A stretch of 38,244 bases of DNA from an uncultured Clostridium sp. (GTDB lineage Bacteria; Bacillota; Clostridia; Lachnospirales; Lachnospiraceae). Below, piece by piece: positions 16,576-25,911 of this stretch (positions are counted from its first letter, which is position 1; each line of letters starts with the position of its first letter). The notes beneath the pieces were generated by a model, which was not told the DNA's origin, did no database searches, and worked only from the letters and a program-made list of their open reading frames with translations. The stretch spans positions 1 to 38,244 of the forward strand of contig CABVBU010000030.1 in assembly GCA_902496665.1 (NCBI GenBank). Direction: 5' to 3'. The translations under genes were made by a program, and so were the position numbers.

Positions 16576-17492
16576 GGCTTTTCTACCTCCAGTAATGTCA
16601 TAATGAGTGCCATACGGACATATACGCCGTTCTGGACCTGTTTAAAGTAAGCGGCACGCGGATCATCATCCACCTCGACGGAGATCTCGTTGACACGCGG
16701 GAGCGGGTGGAGCACATACATATCCGGTTTCGCGAGTTTCATCTTCTCTTTATCAAGAATGTAGCAGTCCTTCATGCGGATGTAGTCTTCCTCGTTGAAG
16801 AAACGCTCTTTCTGGACTCTTGTCATGTAGAGGATATCCAGTTCTTCCATCGCGTCGTCAAGACTGGTTGTCTCACGGTATTCGATATTTTTGGCATCAA
16901 GGACACTCTCTTTGATATAATCCGGTACCTTTAATTCCGGCGGGGAGATCAGGATAAAACGGATTCCCTCGTAGCGGGAGAGGGCATTGATCAGGGAGTG
17001 AACGGTACGGCCAAATTTCAGATCTCCGCAGAGTCCGACCGTCATATTGGAGAGTCTGCCCTTTAAAGAACGGATCGTATATAAATCAGTTAAAGTCTGT
17101 GTGGGATGCTGGTGACCGCCGTCTCCGGCGTTAATAACGGGAATCGAAGATTTGGTGGAGGCTACGTAAGCGGCGCCTTCCTTTGGATGTCTCATCGCGC
17201 AGATATCTGCGTAACAGGAAATAACACGGATTGTATCGGAAACACTTTCGCCCTTGGAAGCGGAACTGGAATCAGCGGAGGAAAATCCGAGAACGGAGCC
17301 TCCAAGATTTAACATGGCAGCTTCAAAGCTTAAACGGGTTCTTGTGCTTGGCTCATAGAAGAGAGTAGCTAATTTCTTTCCGTCGCATACATGTGCGTAT
17401 CGGAAACGGTCTTTCTCAATGTCGGCGGCAAGCTCTAAAAGACTTTCCGTCTCCTCAAGAGAAAAGTCAAGAGGATTTAACATGTGTCTCAT
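16569..17492 (-). CDS. pyrB: Aspartate carbamoyltransferase catalytic chain PyrB
   Basis: A 307-residue enzyme making carbamoyl-aspartate from carbamoyl phosphate and aspartate, the committed step of pyrimidine synthesis. The carbamoyl-phosphate motif FYEPSTRTRLSFEAAM (Ser49 to Arg53) and HPTQTLTDL and HPLPRVNEI are intact, as is the SSASKGES loop. AAGGAG lies before the ATG. It is first in the leftward pyrBI operon. No PyrR-type attenuator is evident in the short leader. Confidence 0.98.
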   Translation of the reverse strand: MRHMLNPLDFSLEETESLLELAADIEKDRFRYAHVCDGKKLATLFYEPSTRTRLSFEAAMLNLGGSVLGFSSADSSSASKGESVSDTIRVISCYADICAMRHPKEGAAYVASTKSSIPVINAGDGGHQHPTQTLTDLYTIRSLKGRLSNMTVGLCGDLKFGRTVHSLINALSRYEGIRFILISPPELKVPDYIKESVLDAKNIEYRETTSLDDAMEELDILYMTRVQKERFFNEEDYIRMKDCYILDKEKMKLAKPDMYVLHPLPRVNEISVEVDDDPRAAYFKQVQNGVYVRMALIMTLLEVEKPC

Positions 17493-17563
17493 GATGTTTA
17501 TAATCTCCTTTCAGGCCTCACGGCGGTCCGCATCGTATGTGACCACACTTAGGCATTTTCATT

Positions 17564-17592
17564 ATTATAGCGAATCTGAAACAGAATTTCCA
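17564..17592 (-). promoter_or_regulatory. pyrBI promoter
   Basis: On the minus strand TGGAAA (17587-17592) and TATAAT (17564-17569) are 17 bp apart, about 72 bp before the pyrB ATG, giving a good vegetative promoter. Confidence 0.7.
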
Positions 17593-17783
17593 CTATTTTT
17601 TTTAAGAAAATTGTGTTAAAATATGAAACAGTGAACACAGAGAAACAAAAGAAAAATAAGTGGACAAATTCTGCCGGGCAGGAAGAACTGCAAGATGGAA
17701 TTTGTAAAATCCCGCGGAAAAGAATATTGGAGAAAGTCGGAAACGCAAATTACAAACTGCGGGAAACGCGCGGTGGAGGAACT

Positions 17784-18734
17784 ATGAGAAAGACGATGGA
17801 ACAGATCGTTCTGGAAGGGCAGGTCACGAAATGCCACTCCATGGAGGAACTTTATGTGTTGTGGGAGCTGATGCAGCAGATGGAGGAAGATCCCTTTGGG
17901 AACACCTGCTATCCGGAGCTGGATCAGAGAAATTTTCATATCGACGGAATCGCGGACCCGGAGCATTATGACGGGACGCTCTACATATTAAAAGAGACAA
18001 ATATGCGAAAGATGATCCAGAAGGGTGAGACGATGCCGGTGGTGTCGGACATCCGCGCGGATTTCCTGTCCGGAAAAAGTCCCTCCGGCCGGGTGGAATA
18101 TCTGGATTATCTCACGAGCATGCAGAAGATCCTGTGGGAGGAAAAACATCCCGGCGAGGAGTGTAAGCTTCCGGGAAAGAAGCTAAGGGAAAAGGCGGCA
18201 GTCCTCTATATCAACAAGCGCGGCGGAAAAGGCGCTGCCGACGAAGTCAGCATGGACTACGGCCAGTACTATATCGAATTTATCAAGAAACAGATCCGTC
18301 TCTTAAACCCGAAGACTGTGGTCTGCTGCGGCGAGGATCTCTTCCGGCTGATCGTCATGGAAGTTTTCCAGAATAAAAAGCAGAAAAAGAATCGTGAGAT
18401 CTATATGAAATGGAAGGATCTGGTCCGGGGAGATGTATTCTTTGCGGACAGGGACTATCGGCCGGTGAAGGAAGCAAAGAAGGGCGAGGCAGAGGTCCGG
18501 GTCGTGCGGATGTGGAATCCTTCATACAGGGTAAACAATGGGCAGTACGTGTCGCTGGAAGAGTACCTGAAAGAATTTAAGAGGAGACTTTCCGGTGAGG
18601 AGGAAAATGAGCAGGGAGAGCAGCGGAACACAGACAGAACGGTAGAAAACCTGCAGCCGGAAACGACCAACGAGGAAAAAGCAGACGTAGAAGAGGCAGA
18701 TGTAAAAGAAACAGATTCAGAAAAAACGGAATAG
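17784..18734 (+). CDS. Unassigned protein with uracil-DNA-glycosylase-superfamily resemblance
   Basis: The frame is open from 17613, but GGAGG five bases before the ATG at 17784 sets the start (316 residues). I do not recognise a named family. The order of segments resembles the UDG fold: an early strand TLYILKETN, a central AVLYINKRGGKG, the helix-strand YIEFIKKQIRLLNPKTVVCCG (about residues 165-185) and a late MWNPSYRVNN where UDGs often have an HPS motif. The catalytic water-activating residue cannot be assigned. The last 60 residues are acidic and low-complexity (Glu, Thr, Asp). It lies alone between pyrBI, with which it is divergent, and a strong terminator. A DNA-repair or base-recognition role is a guess from fold resemblance. 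Confidence 0.6.
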   Translation: MRKTMEQIVLEGQVTKCHSMEELYVLWELMQQMEEDPFGNTCYPELDQRNFHIDGIADPEHYDGTLYILKETNMRKMIQKGETMPVVSDIRADFLSGKSPSGRVEYLDYLTSMQKILWEEKHPGEECKLPGKKLREKAAVLYINKRGGKGAADEVSMDYGQYYIEFIKKQIRLLNPKTVVCCGEDLFRLIVMEVFQNKKQKKNREIYMKWKDLVRGDVFFADRDYRPVKEAKKGEAEVRVVRMWNPSYRVNNGQYVSLEEYLKEFKRRLSGEEENEQGEQRNTDRTVENLQPETTNEEKADVEEADVKETDSEKTE

Positions 18735-18742
18735 GACAGGCG

Positions 18743-18791
18743 CAAAGGGAATTTCTACGGTTTCGGTAAAACCGGAGGGATTCCCTTTTTT
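18743..18791 (+). terminator. Rho-independent terminator
   Basis: AAAGGGAAT at 18744-18752 pairs with ATTCCCTTT at 18780-18788, with an inner CGGTTT/AAACCG stem, followed by a T-run. It ends transcription of the UDG-like gene. Confidence 0.8.
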
Positions 18792-18848
18792 CTATGGCTG
18801 CGGAAAAAATTGACCGTGGGTTCTGCAGATTCGGAAGAACGTAAGAAA

Positions 18849-18877
18849 TTGTAAGAATAATTAAGTAATTTTATATA
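18849..18877 (+). promoter_or_regulatory. Promoter of the ABC operon with upstream direct repeat
   Basis: TTGTAA (18849-18854) and TATATA (18872-18877) are 17 bp apart. GTAAGAA occurs at 18841 and again at 18851, one helical turn apart, overlapping the -35, which is the pattern expected for a dimeric response regulator or other activator. Confidence 0.6.
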
Positions 18878-18967
18878 GTCAGAACATGATGGGAACGGTA
18901 TACTTGAAATATAAAAGAGAACTGGCGAAAAAACGCTGTAAAAATTTAAGAAGAAGGGGGCGGACGG

Positions 18968-19816
18968 ATGCAGCAGAAGGAAGGTGCGGTGATACAGGTA
19001 AAGGATCTGTACAAAGTTTACCGCATGGGCGAGGAAAAGGTTTACGCGTTAAACGGTGTGAGCTTTGAGATCCATCGGGGCGAGTTCTGCGCGATCACCG
19101 GACCGTCCGGTTCCGGTAAATCGACGCTTTTAAATATGCTGGCGGGGCTGGAGCACCCGACGAAGGGTGAGATCGTGATCGCCGGAAAGCATATAGAAAA
19201 GTTGAATGAAAAACAGCTTGTGACATTCCGAAGAGAGCGGGTTGGGTTTATCTTCCAGTCCTACAACCTGATCGGGACGATGGATGCGGTGGAAAATGTG
19301 GCGCTGCCGTTATCATTCCGGGGAATGCCGAGGGCAGCGAGGATCAAGCGGGCGAAGCAGTATTTAAAGCTTGTGGGACTGGAGAAATTTATGACCCACA
19401 TGCCGAACCAGATGTCCGGCGGACAGCAGCAACGAGTCGGAATCGCAAGGGCTCTGGCGATGAACCCGCAGATCATTTTTGCGGATGAGCCGACAGGAAA
19501 TCTGGATTCGAAGACGACGATGGAAGTGCTGAAACTTATGCAGAAGGTCGTGAGGGAGCAGAAGCAGACGCTTGTGATGGTTACCCACGACAATAATCTG
19601 GCAACCTACGCGGACCGGATCTTTAAGATCATCGACGGAAAGATCGTGAGCATCGAGGAGAATCACCACGAGGTGGATCTGGTGCAGTTAGAAGAGTCCA
19701 TGCAGGCGGCGGCAGAGGCGCAGGCGGAGGGTAAATCACAGAATCCGGCAGCAGAAGAGCAAATAGAGCCAGTTGTGGAAGCAGAAGAACACCAGATAGA
19801 GGGAAAGTCAGAATAA
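18968..19816 (+). CDS. ABC transporter ATP-binding protein, MacB/LolD type
   Basis: A 282-residue ATPase with Walker A GPSGSGKST, Q-loop FQSYNL, signature MSGGQQQRVGIARALAMNP, Walker B IIFADEPTGNLDS and the switch His in VMVTHDNN, all intact. DEPTGNLDSKT and the VYALNGVSFEI start are typical of the MacB/LolD/FtsE-like group, which drives mechanotransmission rather than simple transport. The C-terminal 45 residues are an acidic Ala/Glu-rich tail not needed for the fold. It is first in a three-gene operon with an exported protein and an FtsX-like permease. Confidence 0.95.
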   Translation: MQQKEGAVIQVKDLYKVYRMGEEKVYALNGVSFEIHRGEFCAITGPSGSGKSTLLNMLAGLEHPTKGEIVIAGKHIEKLNEKQLVTFRRERVGFIFQSYNLIGTMDAVENVALPLSFRGMPRAARIKRAKQYLKLVGLEKFMTHMPNQMSGGQQQRVGIARALAMNPQIIFADEPTGNLDSKTTMEVLKLMQKVVREQKQTLVMVTHDNNLATYADRIFKIIDGKIVSIEENHHEVDLVQLEESMQAAAEAQAEGKSQNPAAEEQIEPVVEAEEHQIEGKSE

Positions 19817-19903
19817 CAATCGACAAGATTTTAGAATAAACGCAAAAATATGAAAAGCTAACACAAATAACTAAAATAGAACAGCCAGGAGGAGAGGAAC
19901 AGT

Positions 19904-21820
19904 ATGAAAATAAAAGGATTACGCTGGATGGCAACATTCCTTGCCGCGTGCATGCTGATGGGCGCAGTCCCGGCAACTGCATTCGCGGCAAAAGAGACGA
20001 CCGAGGCGGCGGAGACGATCCCGCAGGTATACCGGATGGACGATGACAATGATACCGTCCGCCTTGTGATCGGCAAGACGCCGACCTTATACATCGGAAA
20101 AAACGGAACAGTCTCCGTGACACTCATGAACATGGAGGACAAAGACTGGATCGAGACAGAAATCTGGATCGCCTCCGAGGATGATTTCCGGAACCATTAT
20201 TCCGATGAGATCACAAAGACGGAGGACCGCGACAGCGAGGAGAGCAGCATCGTCCAGTCCATGAAGACGATCTACCCCTTCGAGGTGACAGATTCCTTAA
20301 ACCGCCATTACAAGGTCGGTCATGTAAATAAAAAAGCAAAAAAGACTGTCAACCTGAATGTCAATGTAAAAAAGGGTCTGGAAGAGGGATATTATCCGAT
20401 CCTGATCTATATCTCAAAGCGCGCTCAGGGCGAGGATGGAATGTCCTCCGAGTACGCAAAGACCATGATGGCGTGGATCGAGACGAAGAAGACAACCGGA
20501 ACCAGCGAGACAGCTGAGGACAGCTCCGAGCCGGTAGCATTCGCCCTCGGAGAGAATCAGTCCACTCCGTCCGCGAACTATTCCGAGGTCATGAATTTCG
20601 ATGTAAACGTGAGAAATACCGGTTATAAGACCGCCTACGATGTGCGTGTCGATATGGAGCTCTCTGAGGATATCACGAAGTTTCCGTTTGAGATCAATGA
20701 CGGAAATTATGACCGGCAGATGGGAAATATGAACCCGGATCAGACTGTGGCGGTTCCGTTCAGCATGGCGGTGCGAGAAAAGGCGAAATCCGGCTATTAT
20801 CCGATCAAGTTTAAGATCCGTTATCGGGAAAATGAAAATGGAAACTTTGCTGCTCCCATTGAGGATACCTTTTATGTGCGGGTCTATGGAAAAGATGAGA
20901 ATGATTCGCTGGATTCTGAAGCAGGTGAGAACGAAAGAACAAAGGCGCGTATCATCGTCGACAGCTTTGAGACGGATCCTGCGGAGATCTATGCCGGGCA
21001 GGATTTTACGCTGAAGGTGCGCATGAAAAACGCTTCCAACAGTATCGCAGCCAGCAACATCCTGTTTACCTTCGAGTCGGAAGCGGTGAGCGACAGTCCG
21101 GTATTTACGACGGTGAACGGTTCAAACTCCGTAGTTGTCAATTCTCTGGCACCGGGAGCATCCGACACGCTGACGATAAAATTTTCCTCAAGCCCCACAG
21201 CGGAACAGCGTTCCTACACGATCACGATCAATGAGCAGTATGACAGCCCGGAATTTAAGAACGCGAAGGAAGCTGTAAAGATTGCGGTTGGATTAAAGCA
21301 GGAGGCGCGGTTAAATACCGGCACCATCGAGGTTATGCCGGATGCTATTTCCGTTGGCGAGGAGTCAAACGTGATGTTTTCCATCAACAACACCGGAAAA
21401 GTCATGCTCTATAACGTGAACGCGGTTTTTGAGGCAGATTCGATCCAGAAGAATGAGGCTTATGTTGGAAATATCGAACCCGGAAAAAGCGGAAACGTGG
21501 ATACGATGATCAACGGAATTGCCCCGACCACGGATGATGGAAAGGTAAAACTCTCCATTACATATGAGGATGAGAACGGAAAAGTCTCCACGGTCGAGAA
21601 AGAGATCCAGCTTATGGTAAATGAGGATCAGAGCATGGATGAAAGCAATGTTGATGATACCTGGAGCAGTGACGATATACAGCCGGAACCGTCCACGACG
21701 GATAAACTGAAACATCTCGCGATCCCGGTGGGAATCGTGGGAGTGGTCCTTGCAGCTGTGATCCTTGTGGTCATCAGACGCAAAAAGAAGAAAGCGGGAA
21801 TGGACGATGAGATTCTTTGA
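19904..21820 (+). CDS. Exported membrane-anchored protein with repeated Ig-like (CARDB/NEW3, COG1361-type) domains
   Basis: A 638-residue protein. Residues 1 to about 29 are a signal peptide (LRWMATFLAACMLMGAVPAT, cleavage near AFA-A, no lipobox). The ectodomain holds three or more beta-sandwich segments with the CARDB/NEW3 style of motif, for example GKNGTVSVTLMNMED, MNFDVNVRNTGYKTAYDVRV and EESNVMFSINNTGKVMLYNV. A C-terminal helix (IPVGIVGVVLAAVILVVIRR) followed by KKKKAG anchors it, with the ectodomain outside. It sits between the ATPase and the permease, where MacA or LolC-like partners are found in other systems, so it is probably the extracytoplasmic partner. GGAGGAG lies before the ATG. 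Its ligand is not known. Confidence 0.85.
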   Translation: MKIKGLRWMATFLAACMLMGAVPATAFAAKETTEAAETIPQVYRMDDDNDTVRLVIGKTPTLYIGKNGTVSVTLMNMEDKDWIETEIWIASEDDFRNHYSDEITKTEDRDSEESSIVQSMKTIYPFEVTDSLNRHYKVGHVNKKAKKTVNLNVNVKKGLEEGYYPILIYISKRAQGEDGMSSEYAKTMMAWIETKKTTGTSETAEDSSEPVAFALGENQSTPSANYSEVMNFDVNVRNTGYKTAYDVRVDMELSEDITKFPFEINDGNYDRQMGNMNPDQTVAVPFSMAVREKAKSGYYPIKFKIRYRENENGNFAAPIEDTFYVRVYGKDENDSLDSEAGENERTKARIIVDSFETDPAEIYAGQDFTLKVRMKNASNSIAASNILFTFESEAVSDSPVFTTVNGSNSVVVNSLAPGASDTLTIKFSSSPTAEQRSYTITINEQYDSPEFKNAKEAVKIAVGLKQEARLNTGTIEVMPDAISVGEESNVMFSINNTGKVMLYNVNAVFEADSIQKNEAYVGNIEPGKSGNVDTMINGIAPTTDDGKVKLSITYEDENGKVSTVEKEIQLMVNEDQSMDESNVDDTWSSDDIQPEPSTTDKLKHLAIPVGIVGVVLAAVILVVIRRKKKKAGMDDEIL

Positions 21821-23117
21821 TCTGCTCATCATGAGCATCAATAACCTGCGCAGACGGAAACTCAGGACGGGACTTACCGTTCTGGGCGTAGTCATCGGCA
21901 CGGCCTCCATCGTAGTCATGGTCTCTCTGGGAATCGGACTGAAGGAAAATACCGTGGAATCCTACGCTTCCTTCGGAAGTCTCACGAGGATCCAGATCAG
22001 TTCCGGATACGGGAACCAGTCCGAGGATGATTACCTTGTGGACGCCACGGTGACGAAGTTTGCTAAGATCCCACATGTGAAGAGTGTGTCCCCGATCCTG
22101 GAGACCGATGTGAATCTGAAGCAGGGAGTTTATCAGGGATATTCGAACATTGTGGGAATGCCAAGAGAGGAGCTGGAACAGATTCCGCTGGCGGAGGGAA
22201 AGCTTCCGGATAAGAATGCGGCGACTCTGGAATTTATCGTCGGAAATATGGTTTCCGACAACTTTTATAACAGCAAGACCGGAAAAGGAAGCTGGGACGG
22301 TGAGGATCTTTCTAAAGTGGATCTTATACACAAGCCGTTTTTTACCATGTTCCAGAATATGGGAAACGGGGATGAAAGCAGCCAGAAAAAGTATATTTTC
22401 CCGGCCTGCGCTCTGGTGGATGGCGGCGAGAACGGATTTTCTGAGTATGGATACCAGATCTACACAGATATCGACCTGTTAAAGACCCAGTTGAAAAAGA
22501 TCTACCGGAAGAACCCGATCCCCGGACAGCCGACAAATAAAAAGGGAAAACCCTACAATTATTTTGTTTACAATATGATTTACGTGAATGTGGACGATAT
22601 GGAACATGTGACGGAGGTCCAGAAAGCGATCACAGATATGGGCTATGAGGCCTACAGCAGCATGCAGTGGCTCGAACAGGCCCAGCAGCAGACGGATATG
22701 ATCCAGGCGGTCCTCGGCGGCATCGGTGCCGTATCGCTGTTTGTGGCGGCCATCGGAATCGCGAACACGATGATGATGTCCATCTACGAGAGAACGAAGG
22801 AGATCGGCGTGCTGAAGGTTTTGGGATGCGCGCTTGGAGATATCCGGACGATGTTTTTGATGGAGGCGGGATTTATCGGATTTATGGGAGGCGTTCTGGG
22901 ACTTGGCTTAAGCTACAGTGTCTCTGCGGCGATCAATAAGTTTCTGGGAGCCAGTCTCTCCGGCATGACCGGTGGTTCTGGAGCGATCTCAAGGATCCCA
23001 CTGTGGCTTTCCGGATCCGCGGTGGTCTTTGCGGTCCTCATCGGCATGCTGGCCGGACTTTTCCCGGCACTGCGGGCGATGAAATTAAGTCCGCTGGCGG
23101 CGATCAGAAATGAATAA
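21807..23117 (+). CDS. MacB/FtsX-family ABC transporter permease
   Basis: The ATG at 21807 overlaps the previous gene by 14 bases; the protein is 436 residues. An N-terminal membrane segment (LRTGLTVLGVVIGTASIVVM, near residues 19-38) is followed by a large extracytoplasmic MacB-core domain and three C-terminal membrane segments (near 300-325, 345-375 and 395-425), the standard MacB topology. It ends with PALRAMKLSPLAAIRNE, the usual MacB tail. ERTKEIGVLKVLGC is the conserved coupling motif after TM2. Together with the two preceding genes it should form a mechanotransmission-type complex, for example for peptide or envelope stress functions. No sensor kinase lies beside it. Confidence 0.93.
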   Translation: MRFFDLLIMSINNLRRRKLRTGLTVLGVVIGTASIVVMVSLGIGLKENTVESYASFGSLTRIQISSGYGNQSEDDYLVDATVTKFAKIPHVKSVSPILETDVNLKQGVYQGYSNIVGMPREELEQIPLAEGKLPDKNAATLEFIVGNMVSDNFYNSKTGKGSWDGEDLSKVDLIHKPFFTMFQNMGNGDESSQKKYIFPACALVDGGENGFSEYGYQIYTDIDLLKTQLKKIYRKNPIPGQPTNKKGKPYNYFVYNMIYVNVDDMEHVTEVQKAITDMGYEAYSSMQWLEQAQQQTDMIQAVLGGIGAVSLFVAAIGIANTMMMSIYERTKEIGVLKVLGCALGDIRTMFLMEAGFIGFMGGVLGLGLSYSVSAAINKFLGASLSGMTGGSGAISRIPLWLSGSAVVFAVLIGMLAGLFPALRAMKLSPLAAIRNE

Positions 23118-23280
23118 GGTAAATGAGTCCTGGGTGCGCTGACACCTTAAAAATCTGACCTTTCAGCCTGTTCGTAAGCTGGCAGGTGGGGGAGCAACAG
23201 AAAAACTCCAAAGTTAAGCCGCGCATGGAGAGGCGGACAGTTGGCTGACAACAGAAAAATCAGCATTAAAAGAAAGCAAT

Positions 23281-23332
23281 AAAAAGACACGTCAGGCAGA
23301 ATTCACTTAAAATCTGTATGGCGTGTCTTTTT
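23281..23332. terminator. Bidirectional terminator
   Basis: AAAAAGACACG at 23281-23291 pairs with CGTGTCTTTTT at 23322-23332. It lies between the ABC permease gene and the convergent cstA gene. The 160 bp before it (23118-23280) hold nothing that I recognise. Confidence 0.75.
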
Positions 23333-23366
23333 CGACCCTTATAATATCTGATTATTTACCCGGCAC

Positions 23367-25094
23367 TTAAGCCTTGGCCGCCTTCTGTCTGGACAGTGTC
23401 TGCACACCTTCAATAACAAGGATGATCGCAAGGAAGATCAGAAGGATTCCGAGGATCGCCTGTGCCCACGGACCCCAGTCAGCACCGCCTGCGGCGATCA
23501 TGCCGATCTGGTTCTTAACTGTGAGTGCCAGGGAGGTGATCGTAACGATGATCATGAATGCCATCGGGATCAGGAACATCTTGTTGTTCCTGCCCATGTT
23601 TCCGAGCCATGTGGCTACGGCTAAGAGACCGATACCCGCGAGAAGCTGGTTGGCAGCTCCGAACAGTCCCCAGATCTTTCCGTATCCGTTCATACCGAGA
23701 AGGATGCCAAGGACAACCGTGAGGATCGTAGCGAAGTACGGATTTACCATAACCTTTTTCCAGCCCTCTTTGATGTCAGCAGCAGTTTCACCCGGCTCAA
23801 GCCAGAATTCCTGGAACATGAAACGCGCAAGACGTGTTGCGGTATCAAGGGAAGTAAGACAGAACGCGGAATATGTAAGTACCAGTAAAGAGTTTAAGAT
23901 GCTGTAGCTTCCCGGGATGATATCGTCGATCATATGAGCGATACCGCCGCCGAAGATCGCTGTCGCGCCCTTTAACGCCTGGTCCGGATGAACCGCGTTC
24001 CACTTGTAAGCGTAACCGATGGCGCAGAGAGTTAAAACCGCGAGAACACACTCTAAGAGCATTCCGCCGTAAGCGATCGGTTTCGCATCAGTCTCTTTGT
24101 CGAGCTGCTTGGATGTGGTACCGGAAGATACCAGAGAGTGGAAACCGGAGATCGCACCGCAGGCAACTGTTGTAAACAGTACCGGGAACATGTACTGAAC
24201 GCCGTTTCCGTTGTCAACTGCAAAGCTTGTCACAGCCGGGAAAGAGGAGTCGAAGGTCGGATGAGCGACAATGACGCCGAATGCTGCAACTGCTAACATT
24301 GCGTAAAGCAGGAAGGAACTTAAGTAGTCACGCGGCTGGAGAAGGATCCATACCGGTGTTACAGAAGCGATAGCGATGTAAAGACCAACGATCCACATCC
24401 ATGTCTTTGTGGAGAGGTAGATCGGATGGAAGTTCATTCCGATTGCCATGATCAGAACGATCGCAAGAACGCCGAATACGGAAGCGATACCCATCGGCAT
24501 GTTGCGGCGGTATACACAGAAACCGAATACGATTGCGATCAGGATGAACAGGATCGAGATCATCGCTACGGTTGCCGGAGTCGCGGATTTCGCCATATCA
24601 AGTGCGCCGCTCTCATCGTAAACTGCACCGAAGGTGGAAGCAACGATAGAAGCGAAGGCTGCTACGACTAAAATCAGTGTCAGGTAAGAGAAGATGATGA
24701 AGAGCTGCTTTGCACGTTTGCTCATGTTTGCGGAGATGATCTCTCCGATGGACTGTCCTTTGCTGCGGACAGATGCGAACAGTGCGCCGAAGTCATGGAC
24801 ACCGCCGAAGAAAATACCTCCGATGAGGATCCATAAGGTCACCGGAAGCCATCCGAACATAGCTGCGCCGATCGGTCCTGTGATCGGGCCTGCGCCTGCG
24901 ATGGATGAGAAATGGTGTCCCATAAGAACCGGAGCTTTTGCCGGAACATAGTCAACACCGTCTGCCATTGTATGAGCCGGTGTCTCTGTTTTGCTTTCGC
25001 CCACGCCCCACTGCTTGCACAGCCAGCCGCCGTAGCAGACATAGCCGATGCCAAGAATGGCAACACAGACGATGAGAAGTACTAATGAGTTCAT
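23367..25094 (-). CDS. cstA: CstA-family carbon starvation/pyruvate-peptide transporter
   Basis: A 575-residue polytopic membrane protein with the CstA hallmarks: the N-terminal GHHFSSIAGAGPITGPIGAA, PVTLWILIGGIFFGGVHDF, and later SGTTSKQLDKETDAKPIAYG and LTSLDTATRLARFMFQEF. It is of the shorter Firmicutes/clostridial size compared with about 700 residues in E. coli. Members take up pyruvate or peptides, often under carbon limitation. AGGGAGA precedes the ATG and lies in the tail of the upstream gene, so it is translated together with that gene. Confidence 0.95.
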   Translation of the reverse strand: MNSLVLLIVCVAILGIGYVCYGGWLCKQWGVGESKTETPAHTMADGVDYVPAKAPVLMGHHFSSIAGAGPITGPIGAAMFGWLPVTLWILIGGIFFGGVHDFGALFASVRSKGQSIGEIISANMSKRAKQLFIIFSYLTLILVVAAFASIVASTFGAVYDESGALDMAKSATPATVAMISILFILIAIVFGFCVYRRNMPMGIASVFGVLAIVLIMAIGMNFHPIYLSTKTWMWIVGLYIAIASVTPVWILLQPRDYLSSFLLYAMLAVAAFGVIVAHPTFDSSFPAVTSFAVDNGNGVQYMFPVLFTTVACGAISGFHSLVSSGTTSKQLDKETDAKPIAYGGMLLECVLAVLTLCAIGYAYKWNAVHPDQALKGATAIFGGGIAHMIDDIIPGSYSILNSLLVLTYSAFCLTSLDTATRLARFMFQEFWLEPGETAADIKEGWKKVMVNPYFATILTVVLGILLGMNGYGKIWGLFGAANQLLAGIGLLAVATWLGNMGRNNKMFLIPMAFMIIVTITSLALTVKNQIGMIAAGGADWGPWAQAILGILLIFLAIILVIEGVQTLSRQKAAKA

Positions 25095-25099
25095 TGTTG

Positions 25100-25624
25100 C
25101 TATCTCCCTTTCTTTTGAGAATATAATACTTTTTTCAAAATTTTCGCAACATGGTGACCGCTTGCGTTTGAAGTGACCTTCCCGTCAGCCACCTCCACCA
25201 ACGCCGCATGAAAATTCATCCAGCCATGCAGGGAAAAATGAAAACTTTTGTAAATACGGCATTTTTTTAAAGCTTTCCTTGCGTCTTCATCACAGGTATC
25301 GCAGACAAAGACTGCCGTAATATAGGAAGCCATATGGCCCGGTCCAACATGGATTCGGCCCATGCCATCCTCGTGGATCTCATTCTTTAAGCTTTCAAAA
25401 AGATCCAGCGTCAGGTGCGGAACATTCACGAGATACAGGAATTCCTCATTGTCCGCGGACCACAATTCCGCCTTTTTTGAGATGACATACTGTCCGGAAT
25501 GCTCAAAAAAATCACAGCGGGCTGTGATCGGGGATTGATCACCATTGATCATCATGTGGATATCGTAATAAGGTTCGTAATTCTTTAACAGCCGCTCTAT
25601 TGCGGATTCTCTTGTGTAGTGCAT
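25100..25624 (-). CDS. Uncharacterised protein coupled to cstA
   Basis: I use the ATG at 25624 (174 residues), 6 bp after GGAA; a TTG at 25636 is an alternative. No named family is recognised. It contains SGQYVISKKAELWSADNEEF, an acid-rich stretch, a Cys pair (VCDTCDEDARKALKKC) and a conserved-looking HVGPGHMASYITAVFVCD segment. It has no membrane segment and is predicted cytoplasmic. Its stop lies 5 bp before the cstA start and holds the cstA RBS, so a function with CstA, such as a regulator or soluble partner, is likely. It is not the small YbdD/YjiX protein found with CstA in enterobacteria. Confidence 0.7.
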   Translation of the reverse strand: MHYTRESAIERLLKNYEPYYDIHMMINGDQSPITARCDFFEHSGQYVISKKAELWSADNEEFLYLVNVPHLTLDLFESLKNEIHEDGMGRIHVGPGHMASYITAVFVCDTCDEDARKALKKCRIYKSFHFSLHGWMNFHAALVEVADGKVTSNASGHHVAKILKKVLYSQKKGR

Positions 25625-25687
25625 TCCGTTTTCCAATCTAATTGTTATACAAAAATTAAAATTATAAAAATTTTATAAAATCAATTT

Positions 25688-25716
25688 ATTATACTCCTGC
25701 CGACATAAATATGCAA
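25688..25716 (-). promoter_or_regulatory. Promoter of the cstA operon
   Basis: On the minus strand TTGCAT (25711-25716) and TATAAT (25688-25693) are 17 bp apart. A near-palindromic TTTTTCGCAAAAA lies just upstream of the -35. Confidence 0.6.
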
Positions 25717-25911
25717 GCTTTTTGCGAAAAACAGGAGTAACGAAACGAAATATTAACAAAAGGTGAGCGCCTGGTGCGGATACGATGAGATACAGGCAAG
25801 AAAGACCGCAGATCCAGATCCTGATGTAAAGGAAAAACAATCGAAATTGTAAAAGCACCTGAACAGATCCGCCCGCATAAAATAAGGTAATGAAGCTTAA
25901 GGCGGCTTTCT

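Noticed and set aside
18886..19068. 60-residue frame overlapping the start of the ABC ATPase gene
   Set aside because: Basic and repetitive, ends inside the ATPase gene, no family; only the promoter leader.
25741..25911. SigE-type promoter for sigK
   Set aside because: GAAATATT and GGATACGAT resemble SigE -35 and -10 elements but are about 23 bp apart, too far for a SigE promoter.
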